From contig CAZUUA010000005.1 of NCBI GenBank assembly GCA_964623635.1, positions 1 through 64,000 of the forward strand: DNA of 64,000 nucleotides, in the 5' to 3' direction. Origin of the DNA: UMGS1696 sp964623635. Lineage in GTDB: Bacteria; Bacillota; Clostridia; Oscillospirales; CAG-272. A program made the translations under genes and the position numbers. The notes under the pieces were generated by a model. It saw only the letters and a program-made list of their open reading frames with translations, had not been told where the DNA came from and did not search any database. Below, piece by piece: positions 1 through 9,461 of this stretch (the stretch's first letter is position 1; each line of letters begins with the position of its first letter).

Positions 1-764
1 GCATATTTTTGTACACCATTGACTCGCTTTCTAGCCAGGGACAGTGTATCTATACTTTTATTCCTAAAAAGCTTTACCTGATTTCTTTTTGCTTCCTGCA
101 ATAGAAAACTACAGTCGAAATCTGCATTGTGGCACACGATCGGGTCACTGCCAACAAATGCAGTCAGCTTTTCCAATGCTGTACATATGGATATCCCTTC
201 CTTTTTCAGCATCTCCTGGCTGATTCCGGTCAGATCCGTGATCGACGATCCCAAATCGATCCCCGGATCTACCAATGTTTGAAATTCTTCTATCACCTCT
301 CGATCTTTTACACGAATGGCTGCGACCTCAATGATCCGGTCCTCTTGCACAGATAGTCCTGTGGTCTCAATATCCAGTGCTATATATGTAGCCTGCTTTT
401 GTCTGGCTGCTTGGATACGTCGTGCCTCTAACATTTTGCCAGCTCTGCTTGTATGCCCAACATCGGCTTCTTCCTTGTTCTCCCGTTGGCCTGGTAAAGG
501 ATGTCGCATCAGCTTGATCCCATCCAGATCCACCGGTTCCCAAAGAGAATTGTGTACTTCAAAATTGAATTGCTGCTCACCCGGTGCACCATAGACCATG
601 GTCGCTCTACCTGTTTTTAAGTTATCACAGATCCGCATCCACAATTCTTCCCGGACTCTGGCGTTGAGGTTGCCAACGTATACGCCGGTATTGACCTCAC
701 ATAGCCACTTGGATAAGTCGCCACGCACCTTTGGCGGACAATCGCTCAATGTTATCACTACCAT
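1..764 (-). CDS. cas2: Cas2e fused to DnaQ-like DEDDh exonuclease (partial, runs off left edge)
   Basis: Type I-E Cas2, the structural partner of Cas1 in spacer integration, followed by a 3'-5' exonuclease domain that in related fusions trims prespacer ends. The frame is open from ATG at 764 to the window edge (254 codons seen). Residues 1-90 are Cas2e-like (start MVVITLSDCP, then NTGVYVGNLNARVRE). Residues 127-254 carry DnaQ motif I (D131, E133 in LDIETTG) and motif II (HNADFD, D217); motif III would lie beyond the edge. The cas1 stop and this ATG overlap (TGATG), with GGAGG at 774-778 as ribosome-binding site. Last gene of the cse1-cas2 operon. Confidence 0.93.
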   Translation of the reverse strand, partial: MVVITLSDCPPKVRGDLSKWLCEVNTGVYVGNLNARVREELWMRICDNLKTGRATMVYGAPGEQQFNFEVHNSLWEPVDLDGIKLMRHPLPGQRENKEEADVGHTSRAGKMLEARRIQAARQKQATYIALDIETTGLSVQEDRIIEVAAIRVKDREVIEEFQTLVDPGIDLGSSITDLTGISQEMLKKEGISICTALEKLTAFVGSDPIVCHNADFDCSFLLQEAKRNQVKLFRNKSIDTLSLARKRVNGVQKY

Positions 765-1705
765 CACGGATTGCCTCCGTAGGATCTGCCATACTCGACA
801 GTTCCCTGCCGATCGTCCCAGAGGTAGAGCGGTTCTGCATTTGTAGGATCTGTTTCTTCATCACTGGTAAGCAAAAACTTTATGTCATGCACCATTCTTT
901 CCAAGATATGTTCACTGGCAATAGCATTGCGCACACGTCGTCTTGTTTGTCCCGGCAGATCCTCTGGATTTTCTGCGGCGATCTCGAATGCGATGGGGAT
1001 CGTCGTTTCGGTTTTATACAGATCGGCAATATCATACACAAAGGAAAGTGTATGTCCTACATGGATAAAACCCAGTCCTGGCGAACATCCCAGCGCTGAA
1101 ATGACTGCGTGCGCCAGACCATACAGGCAGACATTCCCTGCTGACAAGGCTTGATTTACCGGATCACTTGCAGAAAAATCTTCCGGATCATACACACGTC
1201 CATCCCATTGCACACCTGTTTCTTGAGAGCACTTTCGGTAGAACGAACGCATTCTGCTACCTTCCCTGCCTCGCAGCTGCTGGAGCGTCAGGTTTGTCGG
1301 ATCCTCTTCCTGGAATCGCAACTGGTACATTTTACGTACAACGTCCAGATGCTTGCGCTGGTTGGACACGCATTCGGCCTGTTTGATCAGCAGTCTTGCA
1401 CTACGAGCCAGCGCACAGCCACCTGCGTAATATCGAACACCATGCTCACCGACCCATACAACGCTGATACCAACTTCACCGATCAGTTCCATGGCACGGT
1501 GGGTCACATCGGTCCCTGGTCCCAGTAAGAGTACGGATATCGATGCGGCAGGAATATGGATCGTACCCTTGTCATCGGTGGCTGTGACGGCACTGTCTTC
1601 CCGATTGATCCGACATCGTTCCAGATACAGAAAGGTCATACGATCCTTGATCTGCGGCAGTGTTTGGATAGACGGTTTACGCATTCCCGATATTTCTTCA
1701 GCCAT
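764..1705 (-). CDS. cas1: CRISPR-associated endonuclease Cas1 (type I-E)
   Basis: Integrase subunit of the Cas1-Cas2 adaptation complex, which inserts new spacers into the CRISPR array. 313 residues, normal for Cas1e. Family catalytic residues are visible: E148 in LRGREG, H215 in GFIHVG and D228 in YDIADLY, each offset by seven from E. coli Cas1. It lies 10 bp after cas6e and overlaps cas2 by one base, so it is translated from the same message as the interference genes. The chosen ATG has a modest AGGTG upstream; a second ATG seven codons in is possible. Confidence 0.95.
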   Translation of the reverse strand: MAEEISGMRKPSIQTLPQIKDRMTFLYLERCRINREDSAVTATDDKGTIHIPAASISVLLLGPGTDVTHRAMELIGEVGISVVWVGEHGVRYYAGGCALARSARLLIKQAECVSNQRKHLDVVRKMYQLRFQEEDPTNLTLQQLRGREGSRMRSFYRKCSQETGVQWDGRVYDPEDFSASDPVNQALSAGNVCLYGLAHAVISALGCSPGLGFIHVGHTLSFVYDIADLYKTETTIPIAFEIAAENPEDLPGQTRRRVRNAIASEHILERMVHDIKFLLTSDEETDPTNAEPLYLWDDRQGTVEYGRSYGGNP

Positions 1706-1715
1706 ATCGTCACAC

Positions 1716-2339
1716 CTATATGTGCATCACGGTCAAAAGCCCGTTGCCATAGGCTTTGCCACGTCCTATACCTTCCACCATCGCACTGCGGAATTTCTCC
1801 GGATCCGTAACCGTGAGGATGCCATCATAGGTCACGGAAAGCAGCGTTACCGTGTGATTACCACCTTTGTGAAAGGCGTAATTCTGCGTTTTTGTCACAC
1901 GGAATTCTTCTGGCAACAACTGGAATCCATGTTTTTCTGCTCGGTCCAGAAGCCACTCTTCCTGATGAGCCACGGTAACATGTGCCATGACCTTGCGATC
2001 CCCTTCTTTTTCTCTTCTTCTGTTGACCGTAGGATTGGCAGTGAGACGGAATTGCCAGTGGCTGTCCTTTGTGATCCGGTCGAGAAGTGCAGCATAAGAA
2101 CGTGTCTCAAAGGTTTCTCCCGGATATCCGAACTGGGTAACGACACTGGTCAGATCGGGCTTTTCCTCTGACAGAACCAGCAGATAGGTCTCGCCACCAA
2201 GTTCATCCAGGCGCCAAAGATTTCGCTTTCGTTCGCCTGGAAATGTGGATTCGATGGCTCCGTGAATTTTTTGCGGATTCGATAATGCCAGCATCGTGTG
2301 CCGGTTTTTCGTATTGAGTTTTATTCTTGAGAGATACAT
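1716..2339 (-). CDS. cas6e: CRISPR RNA endonuclease Cas6e (CasE)
   Basis: Cuts the repeat in pre-crRNA and stays bound to the 3' hairpin as part of Cascade. 207 residues, typical of Cas6e. H26 (in QKIHGAIE) sits where the family's catalytic histidine is expected, and the C-terminal glycine-rich RNA-binding loop GIGRGKAYGNGLL is present. The start lies inside the end of cas5 (19 bp overlap), indicating translational coupling. Reads as a complete protein with no missing motif. Confidence 0.93.
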   Translation of the reverse strand: MYLSRIKLNTKNRHTMLALSNPQKIHGAIESTFPGERKRNLWRLDELGGETYLLVLSEEKPDLTSVVTQFGYPGETFETRSYAALLDRITKDSHWQFRLTANPTVNRRREKEGDRKVMAHVTVAHQEEWLLDRAEKHGFQLLPEEFRVTKTQNYAFHKGGNHTVTLLSVTYDGILTVTDPEKFRSAMVEGIGRGKAYGNGLLTVMHI

Positions 2340-3016
2340 GGTTCGTCCTCCAATTCCGCAAACGGGTCATGCTGTATCTGTTCTGCCGCTTTTGTTTTCG
2401 GAATATGCACGGGCTTACGTTCTGCGACCTCACGATAGCCATACTGCCTGCGTCTTGGATCAAAGGACAGCGGAAGATCATGCTGTGCCACGGCATTTTC
2501 ATCTGTAGCATCCATTGTGATACGCATGGACTCGGTTCTGCGTGGACTTTTGTCCAGCGGCGGCTCGGTACGCAATGCTTCTTCCAGTGGCAATTCCCGG
2601 ATCCCAAGGTACAGCGGCATTGTCGGTGGACAGGAGCGTCGTCCCAGGTACAGAGGAAACACGGGGTGTGTCAGTGCATATTGCAGCTCTTCCAGCTGTT
2701 CTGGTTCGCCTTCGATCCCAATCAGAAAGATGGCATCGGAGAGGTAGTATCGATAAGTCACATAATCTTTTTCACCATGTACCATTTGGAAGTCACAGAG
2801 CAACTTTCCCTCTCGGTCGGTACGAACACCGAAACGCAGGGCATTCAATGTATTAAGCTTGTCTGCCTCGTCGCGTCTGTAGCCCAATGCAGCGGCCAAA
2901 AGACCTACAACACCGCTTTTGGATGGTTCTCTGCCCGTTTTACGTGTATCAAATTTGGAATCGATCCCCCACGATTGTAGCGGTGCGGCAAACCGTAGAA
3001 GCAGTGTTGCCATCAC
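2321..3016 (-). CDS. cas5: Cascade subunit Cas5 (CasD)
   Basis: Binds the 5' handle of the crRNA in the I-E Cascade complex. 231 residues, with the family's N-terminal strand and fold signature (LLLRFAAPLQSWG, then PSKSGVVGLLAAALGY). Starts ATGATG, so the first or second methionine could be used; the 4-base overlap with cas7 favours the first. The C-terminal tail is acidic and overlaps the start of cas6e. Confidence 0.93.
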   Translation of the reverse strand: MMATLLLRFAAPLQSWGIDSKFDTRKTGREPSKSGVVGLLAAALGYRRDEADKLNTLNALRFGVRTDREGKLLCDFQMVHGEKDYVTYRYYLSDAIFLIGIEGEPEQLEELQYALTHPVFPLYLGRRSCPPTMPLYLGIRELPLEEALRTEPPLDKSPRRTESMRITMDATDENAVAQHDLPLSFDPRRRQYGYREVAERKPVHIPKTKAAEQIQHDPFAELEDEPCISQE

Positions 3017-4170
3017 ACACCCTCACTCTCATGCAGATATGTATCGATCTGTTCGGCAATGCGGTTCAGTAGTTCCGAGAACGAAACGGTCTCTGCAAGG
3101 TCACCAAGCATATTGCCAACGACAAAAGCACAATCCGGTGCAGCTGTATAGTTTTCGTATACCTCTTTTGCGTGCTTGACAAGTGCTTCTCCGGAGGCAG
3201 CAGCGTAGCCATTTTCGCCTACCTTGACAGCGTTTTCGAAAGCACCGCAGAGGTTGATCGGCTGGTCTCGGCGCAGGGTCACGTACACGGCATCCGGCAA
3301 GGTGCGATTTGCAAAGGTATTTTGCTTACCTGTAGGCATGGAACGAACAAAGGCTTCTATGAATCCACGAGCGATTTCAGAGATGTCAGGCTTGTTCAGA
3401 TTTTTGGTCAATTCCATCAGGTTGACCGTTGCATAGCGGTACATAGTGGAAGCATTGAATTCGTTGGTTCCCAGATGCCCGGCACCTGCTGTATCTTCAG
3501 GTGAACAGTCATCAACTGCGGTGAAATAGTCGTATTCGTTATGGACAGCGTGAGTGGAGATAGCGTGGGCAACCTGTGCGGCGGCATCTACATTGAACTC
3601 ATCCTTAGCAGCAACCATACGTCCGAAGAGGGCGATATCAACAGATACGTTTTTCTTATAGGCATCTAAGCAGTCTTTCGTGAATGACTTCATGCCTTGC
3701 GATGTGCCTTTTTTCTCTTCCTTACTACCTACACGTTCGTCAAATGCAAGCTGGGCAAGTGCTGACAGCTGCGCATTGCTGATAAATGACAAAACTTCTG
3801 GATCAATAATCTTTTTCGCTTTGTTGTTTTCTTTAAACTCAAAGCATTTTATGATTCTCTTTGCGAGTTCACTGCTTTCACATTCAGGCTCTTTCTTGCC
3901 TTTTTCTACCTCTTCATTCCAGATTTTGTCTATCTCCTCCTTAAGCATTTCTTCCACATACTTTGTACGCACACCTACCTGTTCCTCATCAAATATCTCA
4001 TCCCGAAACATATCCCGCATAGCTTTTTTCCAGGCCTGGGAAGATACTCTTGCACGGGTCGTTCCACCGTAGATGGCAGTTTTCGGGCTGCCGGTGTCGT
4101 CACGATTCACGCAGCTCGGTGGTACAGTTTGCAGCACGTGCATATCCAGAAAAAGTCTGTTGTTTTTCAT
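3013..4170 (-). CDS. cas7: Cascade backbone subunit Cas7 (CasC/Cse4)
   Basis: Forms the helical backbone along the crRNA spacer in type I-E Cascade, several copies per complex. 385 residues from ATG at 4170, which has AGGA nine bases upstream; an in-frame TTG two codons earlier has no better site. N-terminal family signature DMHVLQTVPPSCVNRDDTG and KTAIYGG(TT)RARVSSQAWK are present. The central region (about 95-150) is lysine and glutamate rich, as in the variable thumb/insertion of other Cse4 proteins. Located between cse2 and cas5 in the usual I-E order. Confidence 0.94.
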   Translation of the reverse strand: MKNNRLFLDMHVLQTVPPSCVNRDDTGSPKTAIYGGTTRARVSSQAWKKAMRDMFRDEIFDEEQVGVRTKYVEEMLKEEIDKIWNEEVEKGKKEPECESSELAKRIIKCFEFKENNKAKKIIDPEVLSFISNAQLSALAQLAFDERVGSKEEKKGTSQGMKSFTKDCLDAYKKNVSVDIALFGRMVAAKDEFNVDAAAQVAHAISTHAVHNEYDYFTAVDDCSPEDTAGAGHLGTNEFNASTMYRYATVNLMELTKNLNKPDISEIARGFIEAFVRSMPTGKQNTFANRTLPDAVYVTLRRDQPINLCGAFENAVKVGENGYAAASGEALVKHAKEVYENYTAAPDCAFVVGNMLGDLAETVSFSELLNRIAEQIDTYLHESEGV

Positions 4171-4185
4171 GATCAATTATCCTTT

Positions 4186-4785
4186 CTATTCTTGTTGATT
4201 GTTTTTGTTTGTATCTATCATGCGGCAGAAATCCTGCCCCCACTTTAAACGGACACTCGCTCTGGCATTTGAAAAATAGTATCTATAAAGATCTACTGCA
4301 AGATCTGCATAGTCCATTCGAATATCGTTTGCACTCAGAAGCTTCACCATGTTCCGCAAGTGATTCGCAAGTTCTTGCATATCAGAAGCAGTCGCAATAC
4401 GATGAAACCGATTTCGAATACGTTTTAGATCCTCGTTTGTATCATCGGCAACTGGTGCCAATTTACGCACAGCCATACCAAAACGAATTTCATCACCATG
4501 CATCCAATCGTTTTTGAAATCATGTCCCTGTTGGTGGCAGGCAAACATGGTGAGGGCAAGATAGATCGCCCATTCTGCGGCAGAAGGCTCACTATATGCA
4601 CTGTATAATTCCTCTGGCAGATCGGTGAAGATCATGCCCCACAAGGCAGGAATATCACCTGGCGCATGCCCTACGCCACGTCGTAGTTCCGCCAACTGGG
4701 CACGGCAGGTATTTTCTGGTAGACTTGACAACCACTTGAGCTTACGCATCACCGTGGTTTTGATTTTGGTCGAAGAATCAGCCAT
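4186..4785 (-). CDS. cse2: Cascade small subunit Cse2 (CasB)
   Basis: Small alpha-helical subunit, two per Cascade, that stabilises the R-loop. 199 residues from ATG at 4785, which has a strong AAGGAGG six bases upstream; an upstream in-frame start at 4866 would lie inside cse1 and is rejected. Recognisable Cse2 features are the ALRRG-like segment (LAELRRGVGHAPGD), the FACHQQGHD helix and the C-terminal arginine-rich helix. It overlaps the end of cse1 by 8 bp. Confidence 0.92.
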   Translation of the reverse strand: MADSSTKIKTTVMRKLKWLSSLPENTCRAQLAELRRGVGHAPGDIPALWGMIFTDLPEELYSAYSEPSAAEWAIYLALTMFACHQQGHDFKNDWMHGDEIRFGMAVRKLAPVADDTNEDLKRIRNRFHRIATASDMQELANHLRNMVKLLSANDIRMDYADLAVDLYRYYFSNARASVRLKWGQDFCRMIDTNKNNQQE

Positions 4786-6442
4786 GATTTTCCTCCTTAG
4801 GGTAGATTTTGTTAAGCCAATATTGGAAATTCCGGTAAGCCTCTGCGGCACAGTAATACTTACCATCTTCTCCTATTCGCCCCACTATTGCTGTTGTGCC
4901 AGCAGATTCTACAAAGTTACGTCCCATTTGCTTGGCAATACTTTTTGCTTTTTCGTGCCATTGCATGATCAAATTTTGTCCCACATCTGAAGTTATCGAT
5001 AATTTTGGATCTATGGAAGCCAGCCACTGACGGAAAGGCATATCGATCTCATAATACAGTTGTTCGGCTGATTTTTGGACAAATGTACACTCTTTGGCAT
5101 CATCCTCGGAAGAACCAGCGGCAATAATCAATTTCTTCGCCAAAATTTTAACTTCTTTAGAAAGTTCATCACATTTTGCAACTTCTTCCGTGATTTTTGT
5201 TTGCCAGTCTGTTCCAAGCTCGGTTAGTAAATCTGCATGGAATGTTAAGCTGTCGGAGAAGATGTCATGGTAAGAAGAATTACTAGGTCCATATTTAACA
5301 GAACTCATGCAAAACCTGATGTCGGACTCTTGATCAAAACACTTTGTATGGCTTTTGAGATAAGCAATCCACGACACAATGCCAACTTCATGATGTGGCG
5401 TTTTATCGTCTTTTCTTTTACGCTCTTCTCTTTTCAACACACATATCGTCGAAAATTCACGCCACATTTGTTTGGCAGAATCATGTACTTGTGGCTCAAA
5501 TTTTACAGGCGTTTGGGATCTCCAAATGGTCATTGGTTCAATAAATACGTTAGTTGTATCAAAGAAGTCGCCACTCAATTCATTGTACCCTATAACCTTT
5601 TCATTCTCTTGTCGTAAATATATTCTACGTGATTGCAATGTATAGAGTTCCGAAAGCGCACCTGGTGGAACGATCTTATTCCGTTCTTTGATCTTCAGAT
5701 TCGGGAGTTCCCATACAGGTTTTTCATAATCCCATACATCAAAGTTACTTTGTGGATTGAGTATAATAAAATTATACATGAGCGTTTCAAATAACGTGTT
5801 TCCACTCGCCATGATCAGACCAAGTTTCCCGAGCCATCCTACACCAGGCTTCAATTTTTCTTCTTTATCACCTTTTTTACCATCTCCTTTGTACGGTTTT
5901 ACCGATGCATCATCAAAGCTATTGAGATGTATCAGCCATCTTGCAGCTTCAGCGTAGGTGAGTTCATCTTTATAACTGCCTGAGCAATTCGCAAACAAAC
6001 GTACCTTATTGCTACTTTCCGATATAGCACCGTTCAGCTTGGATGCGCCATACTGTGTTCCCACCTTTGCTGCATCCGTCTGATAAAATGGTCGCTCCGG
6101 GTGGAACAGCCAAAAGCGGTCGTACCATTTGTCGAGGTAGTTCCGTATCGGTTCTTCTGGGAATCGTCCGGCGTTCCAGATGGTTTCCCAACGGTCGAGT
6201 ACATCGTCTGGATCATCCAGTATCTCTTCCTCTCCGTCCGGTGCATAGTAATAGAAAACCGTATGCAGTATTGCCAGTAGCAACCGTAGGATCGCTACAT
6301 CCTGTGTTGGCAACTCTCCGGCAAGCCCTTTGTATTCGTGGGCATGAAGCAGTGTATCGATCAATGAAAGCTCATCTACGGTGCAATTCTTTCGTCGGAC
6401 ACGTATCCATTTTTCATCGAGCAGATTGAATTCTGTTTCCAT
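4778..6442 (-). CDS. cse1: Cascade large subunit Cse1 (CasA)
   Basis: Large subunit that recognises the PAM and recruits Cas3 to the R-loop. 554 residues, normal for Cse1. N-terminal signature FNLLDEKWIRVR and the segment ELPTQDVAILRLLLAILHTV match the family. ATG at 6442 is preceded by AGGAGG. First gene of the cse1-cas2 operon; a promoter lies at 6556-6584, leaving a leader of about 105 bases. Confidence 0.94.
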   Translation of the reverse strand: METEFNLLDEKWIRVRRKNCTVDELSLIDTLLHAHEYKGLAGELPTQDVAILRLLLAILHTVFYYYAPDGEEEILDDPDDVLDRWETIWNAGRFPEEPIRNYLDKWYDRFWLFHPERPFYQTDAAKVGTQYGASKLNGAISESSNKVRLFANCSGSYKDELTYAEAARWLIHLNSFDDASVKPYKGDGKKGDKEEKLKPGVGWLGKLGLIMASGNTLFETLMYNFIILNPQSNFDVWDYEKPVWELPNLKIKERNKIVPPGALSELYTLQSRRIYLRQENEKVIGYNELSGDFFDTTNVFIEPMTIWRSQTPVKFEPQVHDSAKQMWREFSTICVLKREERKRKDDKTPHHEVGIVSWIAYLKSHTKCFDQESDIRFCMSSVKYGPSNSSYHDIFSDSLTFHADLLTELGTDWQTKITEEVAKCDELSKEVKILAKKLIIAAGSSEDDAKECTFVQKSAEQLYYEIDMPFRQWLASIDPKLSITSDVGQNLIMQWHEKAKSIAKQMGRNFVESAGTTAIVGRIGEDGKYYCAAEAYRNFQYWLNKIYPKEENHG

Positions 6443-6555
6443 CCTATCCTCCTATTTTCATGAAATATTAACCACTTACCAAACACAAGCCAACAAGAAA
6501 ACTGAAACCCAAATTAACCCATTACAATCGGCTGCATGATTTTGGTTGCAACAGT

Positions 6556-6584
6556 ATTATAGCACAGTTTTGCGCTGATGTAAA
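6556..6584 (-). promoter_or_regulatory. Promoter of the cse1-cas2 operon
   Basis: On the minus strand, TTTACA at 6579-6584 and TATAAT at 6556-6561 are 17 bp apart, with TGC before the -10 (extended -10). The spacer contains GCGCAAAACTGTGC, similar to an element at the same place in the cas3 promoter. The 220-bp gap between cse1 and cas3 otherwise holds only AT-rich sequence. Confidence 0.8.
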
Positions 6585-6664
6585 TAGATTTTTTGATATA
6601 TTTTGCTGATTTTTATGATTTATTATCAAATTCAACCTTGATTTATGTTCTTATGTAGGTCACA

Positions 6665-9394
6665 CTATGAAAGCATCAGTCCATTGTCCTTGTCATAGAT
6701 GAGTGTCTTTCCATCCAGTTCAGCGTGGTATTGTTCATCGAAGAGCAGCACGAGTTCTTCTTTTAATAGTGATGTATGCTTCCATTCGGGGAAAACACGT
6801 TTTGTTCCCGCTTCAAGCTCATTGATCACATAATCCGCATTCCATTTCTTGCTGAAAGCAGTGGGTAGTCTGAGCTTCTGTCTTGCAATTACGAGCGATT
6901 CATCAGGAGATGGTGGACGATCCGTTGGTACGATAATGTCGTTTGTTTCCAGCTTTTTCATGCCATCTTGATCCGCAACGAGCAGTCGCATTTTTCCGTC
7001 CGTGCAAAGCCGCAATGCGACCACATCGATGGATAGGTCACCATCTCGCACGGCCATCTCGCCATGTTGTTCACTGATTTGAATATCATTGTCCAACCAA
7101 CCGTCCAATGCGTTGCTCTGTACTCTTTTGCTCAGTTTTTTCGGCTTGCTAAGTAGGTAATTTTTCGCTTTGCTCTCCTTATCGCCAATTCTACGCACAT
7201 ATTCGTCCCATGCTTCTTTCCAATCCCCATTTTCCAATTCTTCCTCATCCGCCTCACGATAGGCCTGCTCCACCAAATGGGGAATGTCCTGTGGGATCGT
7301 TACGGTATCCGGCAGCAGTTTGCGGGTTCTTTCAAGCAGCCATTTGGTATATACGGAAACACTTCCCTCATCTTCTTCATCGACCACATAACATTTTGGC
7401 TGGTCAAATCCAGTCGGGCGTGAGCGGTCGTGGCGGTGCAGTCGGCCCATGCGTTGGAGCAGCAGGTCCATAGGGCATAGCTCGGTGATCATACAGTCGA
7501 AATCCAAATCCAGCGATTGCTCCAATACCTGTGTGCCTACAACGATCAGTTTGTGCCGATCTGATTCGCCGGAATGCTTGCCGACCAATCGAAGGATCTC
7601 CTTCTCCCGATTGGCACGGTCTGTCATGATGTACTGTGCGTGCAGAACAAGAACACGACAATCCGCAAATCTTGTCCGCAAGGTACCGGCGATCTCCTGC
7701 GCTTTGCGAACGGTATTCACGATCACACCCACGCAACCGCCAGCCGCCATCACTTCGCCTACAGTATCCTCGATCTTGTCTGCTGTGATCCTGCAAATCG
7801 ACACGTTTTTGTTCTCTCCGGTGTAGAAAAGTGGTTTTTGCATGACCTCATCGCCATTTGTGTAGGTAAGTACAGGATACGACAAGCTGTGCTGCCAATC
7901 GCCATCTGCTGCTTTTCCACCTAGATACGCATCGATCAGTTCGGCTCTGCGCTTGGTCGGCAGGGTGGCGGAGAGGATCACAACGGGGGCTTTGTATGCG
8001 CCCAACCACCGGATCACTTGATCCAAATATGTACTCATGTAGGCATCGTATGCGTGGCATTCATCGATCACAACGACTTTGCCAGCCAGTCCGATATGCC
8101 GCAGCATCACGTGCTTTTGCTTTAGTGCAGCCATAAGCATCTGGTCGATGGTTCCAATGACAAATTCCGGCATCAGTGCCAGCTTTCGACTGGAAAACCA
8201 CTCGTGTACAAACAGATTCTTTTCGTCCGCTTCGGTATCCGCAGCCAGTGTGCTATACCCCTCCAATAGTTCTCGATAATATTCATTCAGTGCGGCCGCT
8301 CCATGGGCAAGACGAATGGCGTGGAGCGTACCTTCGTCTGCCGAAAGCGAGGACGCCCATGCTTCCAGTCGAGGGAAAATACCGTTGGAGGTCGCTTGTG
8401 TGGGCATTCCGAAATATAAACCGCCAGCATGGGTTTTGGCAGCAAGGACTTCCGCCATGGCAAGTGCAGCTTCGGTTTTACCCAGTCCCATAGGCGCTTC
8501 CAAAATGAGTATGCCCGGTGTATCCAGATCGTTGACGATATCGAGTATTTCTGCCTGTGTTTGGTTCGGCGAAAAATGGAAACGCTCTGCAAACCCTTCC
8601 GCATCCAGTCCAAATTTGGCGCTTGTTTCCCACGGTCCTGGCAACTGCAGCTTTTTCCACGCACATTTCACTCGTGCCGGATAATCGTCCATGCTACCAT
8701 TTGTTTCCAGTGAAATCAATGTTGAATCCATAGGAATCAACTGGAAATAATGTGTGTTGCTGGCGATCCAGTCTGCCATAATGAGGAGCGCACAGATCAG
8801 TACCTGCACCGAAATGGCGATCTCCGGCAGTTCCTCTATCGAAGAAAGACCTGCCTCCACCAGCGCAAAATCGAACCATTCCTTCCACAACTGTTCGAAA
8901 AATGGTTCGTTTCTCTCGCGCCCATAAATATTTTCGTAATGTAATTTAAGATTCAATTCATCTAAGTTGCTCGCTGGTTTTCCATGGTGCGCACCCACGA
9001 TCGAAGCGATTCCACAAGGACAGTCTAAATGGCGCAAAATGATCTCACCAGCCAAGCCATGGGATATACCGCTTTTTGGTTTTGTTGCCAGTTTCACGTG
9101 TTCCGCAAAGGGACTATTTGCCATGCTCTGTGCAATTTTGGATTGGAAACAATACGTGATCTTGCCAATGTCATGCACAAGAGCGCAAAACTTGAGCGTT
9201 GCGTATGTACGTTCTTCGCTGCCGCAAGCCTCTATCAGATAAGCATTCACGTGTTTTGGCAGCCATTCTTTTGCAAGTTTTTTGATGATCCCTGCAGTAT
9301 CGAACGAATGCATCCAAAACGGGAGCCAATCCGTTCCATGCGCACGATCGCTCTTGGCTGCCACTGACTTCAATTCTTTTGAAATATCTTCCAT
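6665..9394 (-). CDS. cas3: CRISPR-associated helicase/nuclease Cas3
   Basis: Signature effector of type I systems: after Cascade binds target DNA, Cas3 nicks, unwinds and degrades it. 909 residues. The N-terminal HD nuclease has H29, H74-D75 (LVHDIGK) and VGAHHGK. The superfamily 2 helicase follows with Walker A APMGLGKTEAA, box II DECHAYDAY, SATLP, and the C-terminal motifs GTQVLEQSLDLD and QRMGRLHRH. Domain order HD-helicase is the I-E arrangement. It is transcribed separately from cse1-cas2, from its own promoter at 9433-9461. All expected motifs are intact, so it is probably active. Confidence 0.96.
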   Translation of the reverse strand: MEDISKELKSVAAKSDRAHGTDWLPFWMHSFDTAGIIKKLAKEWLPKHVNAYLIEACGSEERTYATLKFCALVHDIGKITYCFQSKIAQSMANSPFAEHVKLATKPKSGISHGLAGEIILRHLDCPCGIASIVGAHHGKPASNLDELNLKLHYENIYGRERNEPFFEQLWKEWFDFALVEAGLSSIEELPEIAISVQVLICALLIMADWIASNTHYFQLIPMDSTLISLETNGSMDDYPARVKCAWKKLQLPGPWETSAKFGLDAEGFAERFHFSPNQTQAEILDIVNDLDTPGILILEAPMGLGKTEAALAMAEVLAAKTHAGGLYFGMPTQATSNGIFPRLEAWASSLSADEGTLHAIRLAHGAAALNEYYRELLEGYSTLAADTEADEKNLFVHEWFSSRKLALMPEFVIGTIDQMLMAALKQKHVMLRHIGLAGKVVVIDECHAYDAYMSTYLDQVIRWLGAYKAPVVILSATLPTKRRAELIDAYLGGKAADGDWQHSLSYPVLTYTNGDEVMQKPLFYTGENKNVSICRITADKIEDTVGEVMAAGGCVGVIVNTVRKAQEIAGTLRTRFADCRVLVLHAQYIMTDRANREKEILRLVGKHSGESDRHKLIVVGTQVLEQSLDLDFDCMITELCPMDLLLQRMGRLHRHDRSRPTGFDQPKCYVVDEEDEGSVSVYTKWLLERTRKLLPDTVTIPQDIPHLVEQAYREADEEELENGDWKEAWDEYVRRIGDKESKAKNYLLSKPKKLSKRVQSNALDGWLDNDIQISEQHGEMAVRDGDLSIDVVALRLCTDGKMRLLVADQDGMKKLETNDIIVPTDRPPSPDESLVIARQKLRLPTAFSKKWNADYVINELEAGTKRVFPEWKHTSLLKEELVLLFDEQYHAELDGKTLIYDKDNGLMLS

Positions 9395-9432
9395 GATTGT
9401 ATTCTCCCATACGTTTTATTTGCACATATTAT

Positions 9433-9461
9433 ATTATAGCACTTTTGTGCATATTCGTCAA
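9433..9461 (-). promoter_or_regulatory. Promoter of cas3
   Basis: Minus-strand TTGACG at 9456-9461 and TATAAT at 9433-9438 with a 17-bp spacer. The spacer holds a perfect short inverted repeat GCACAAAAGTGC (9439-9450) directly against the -10, a plausible operator position. Confidence 0.8.
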
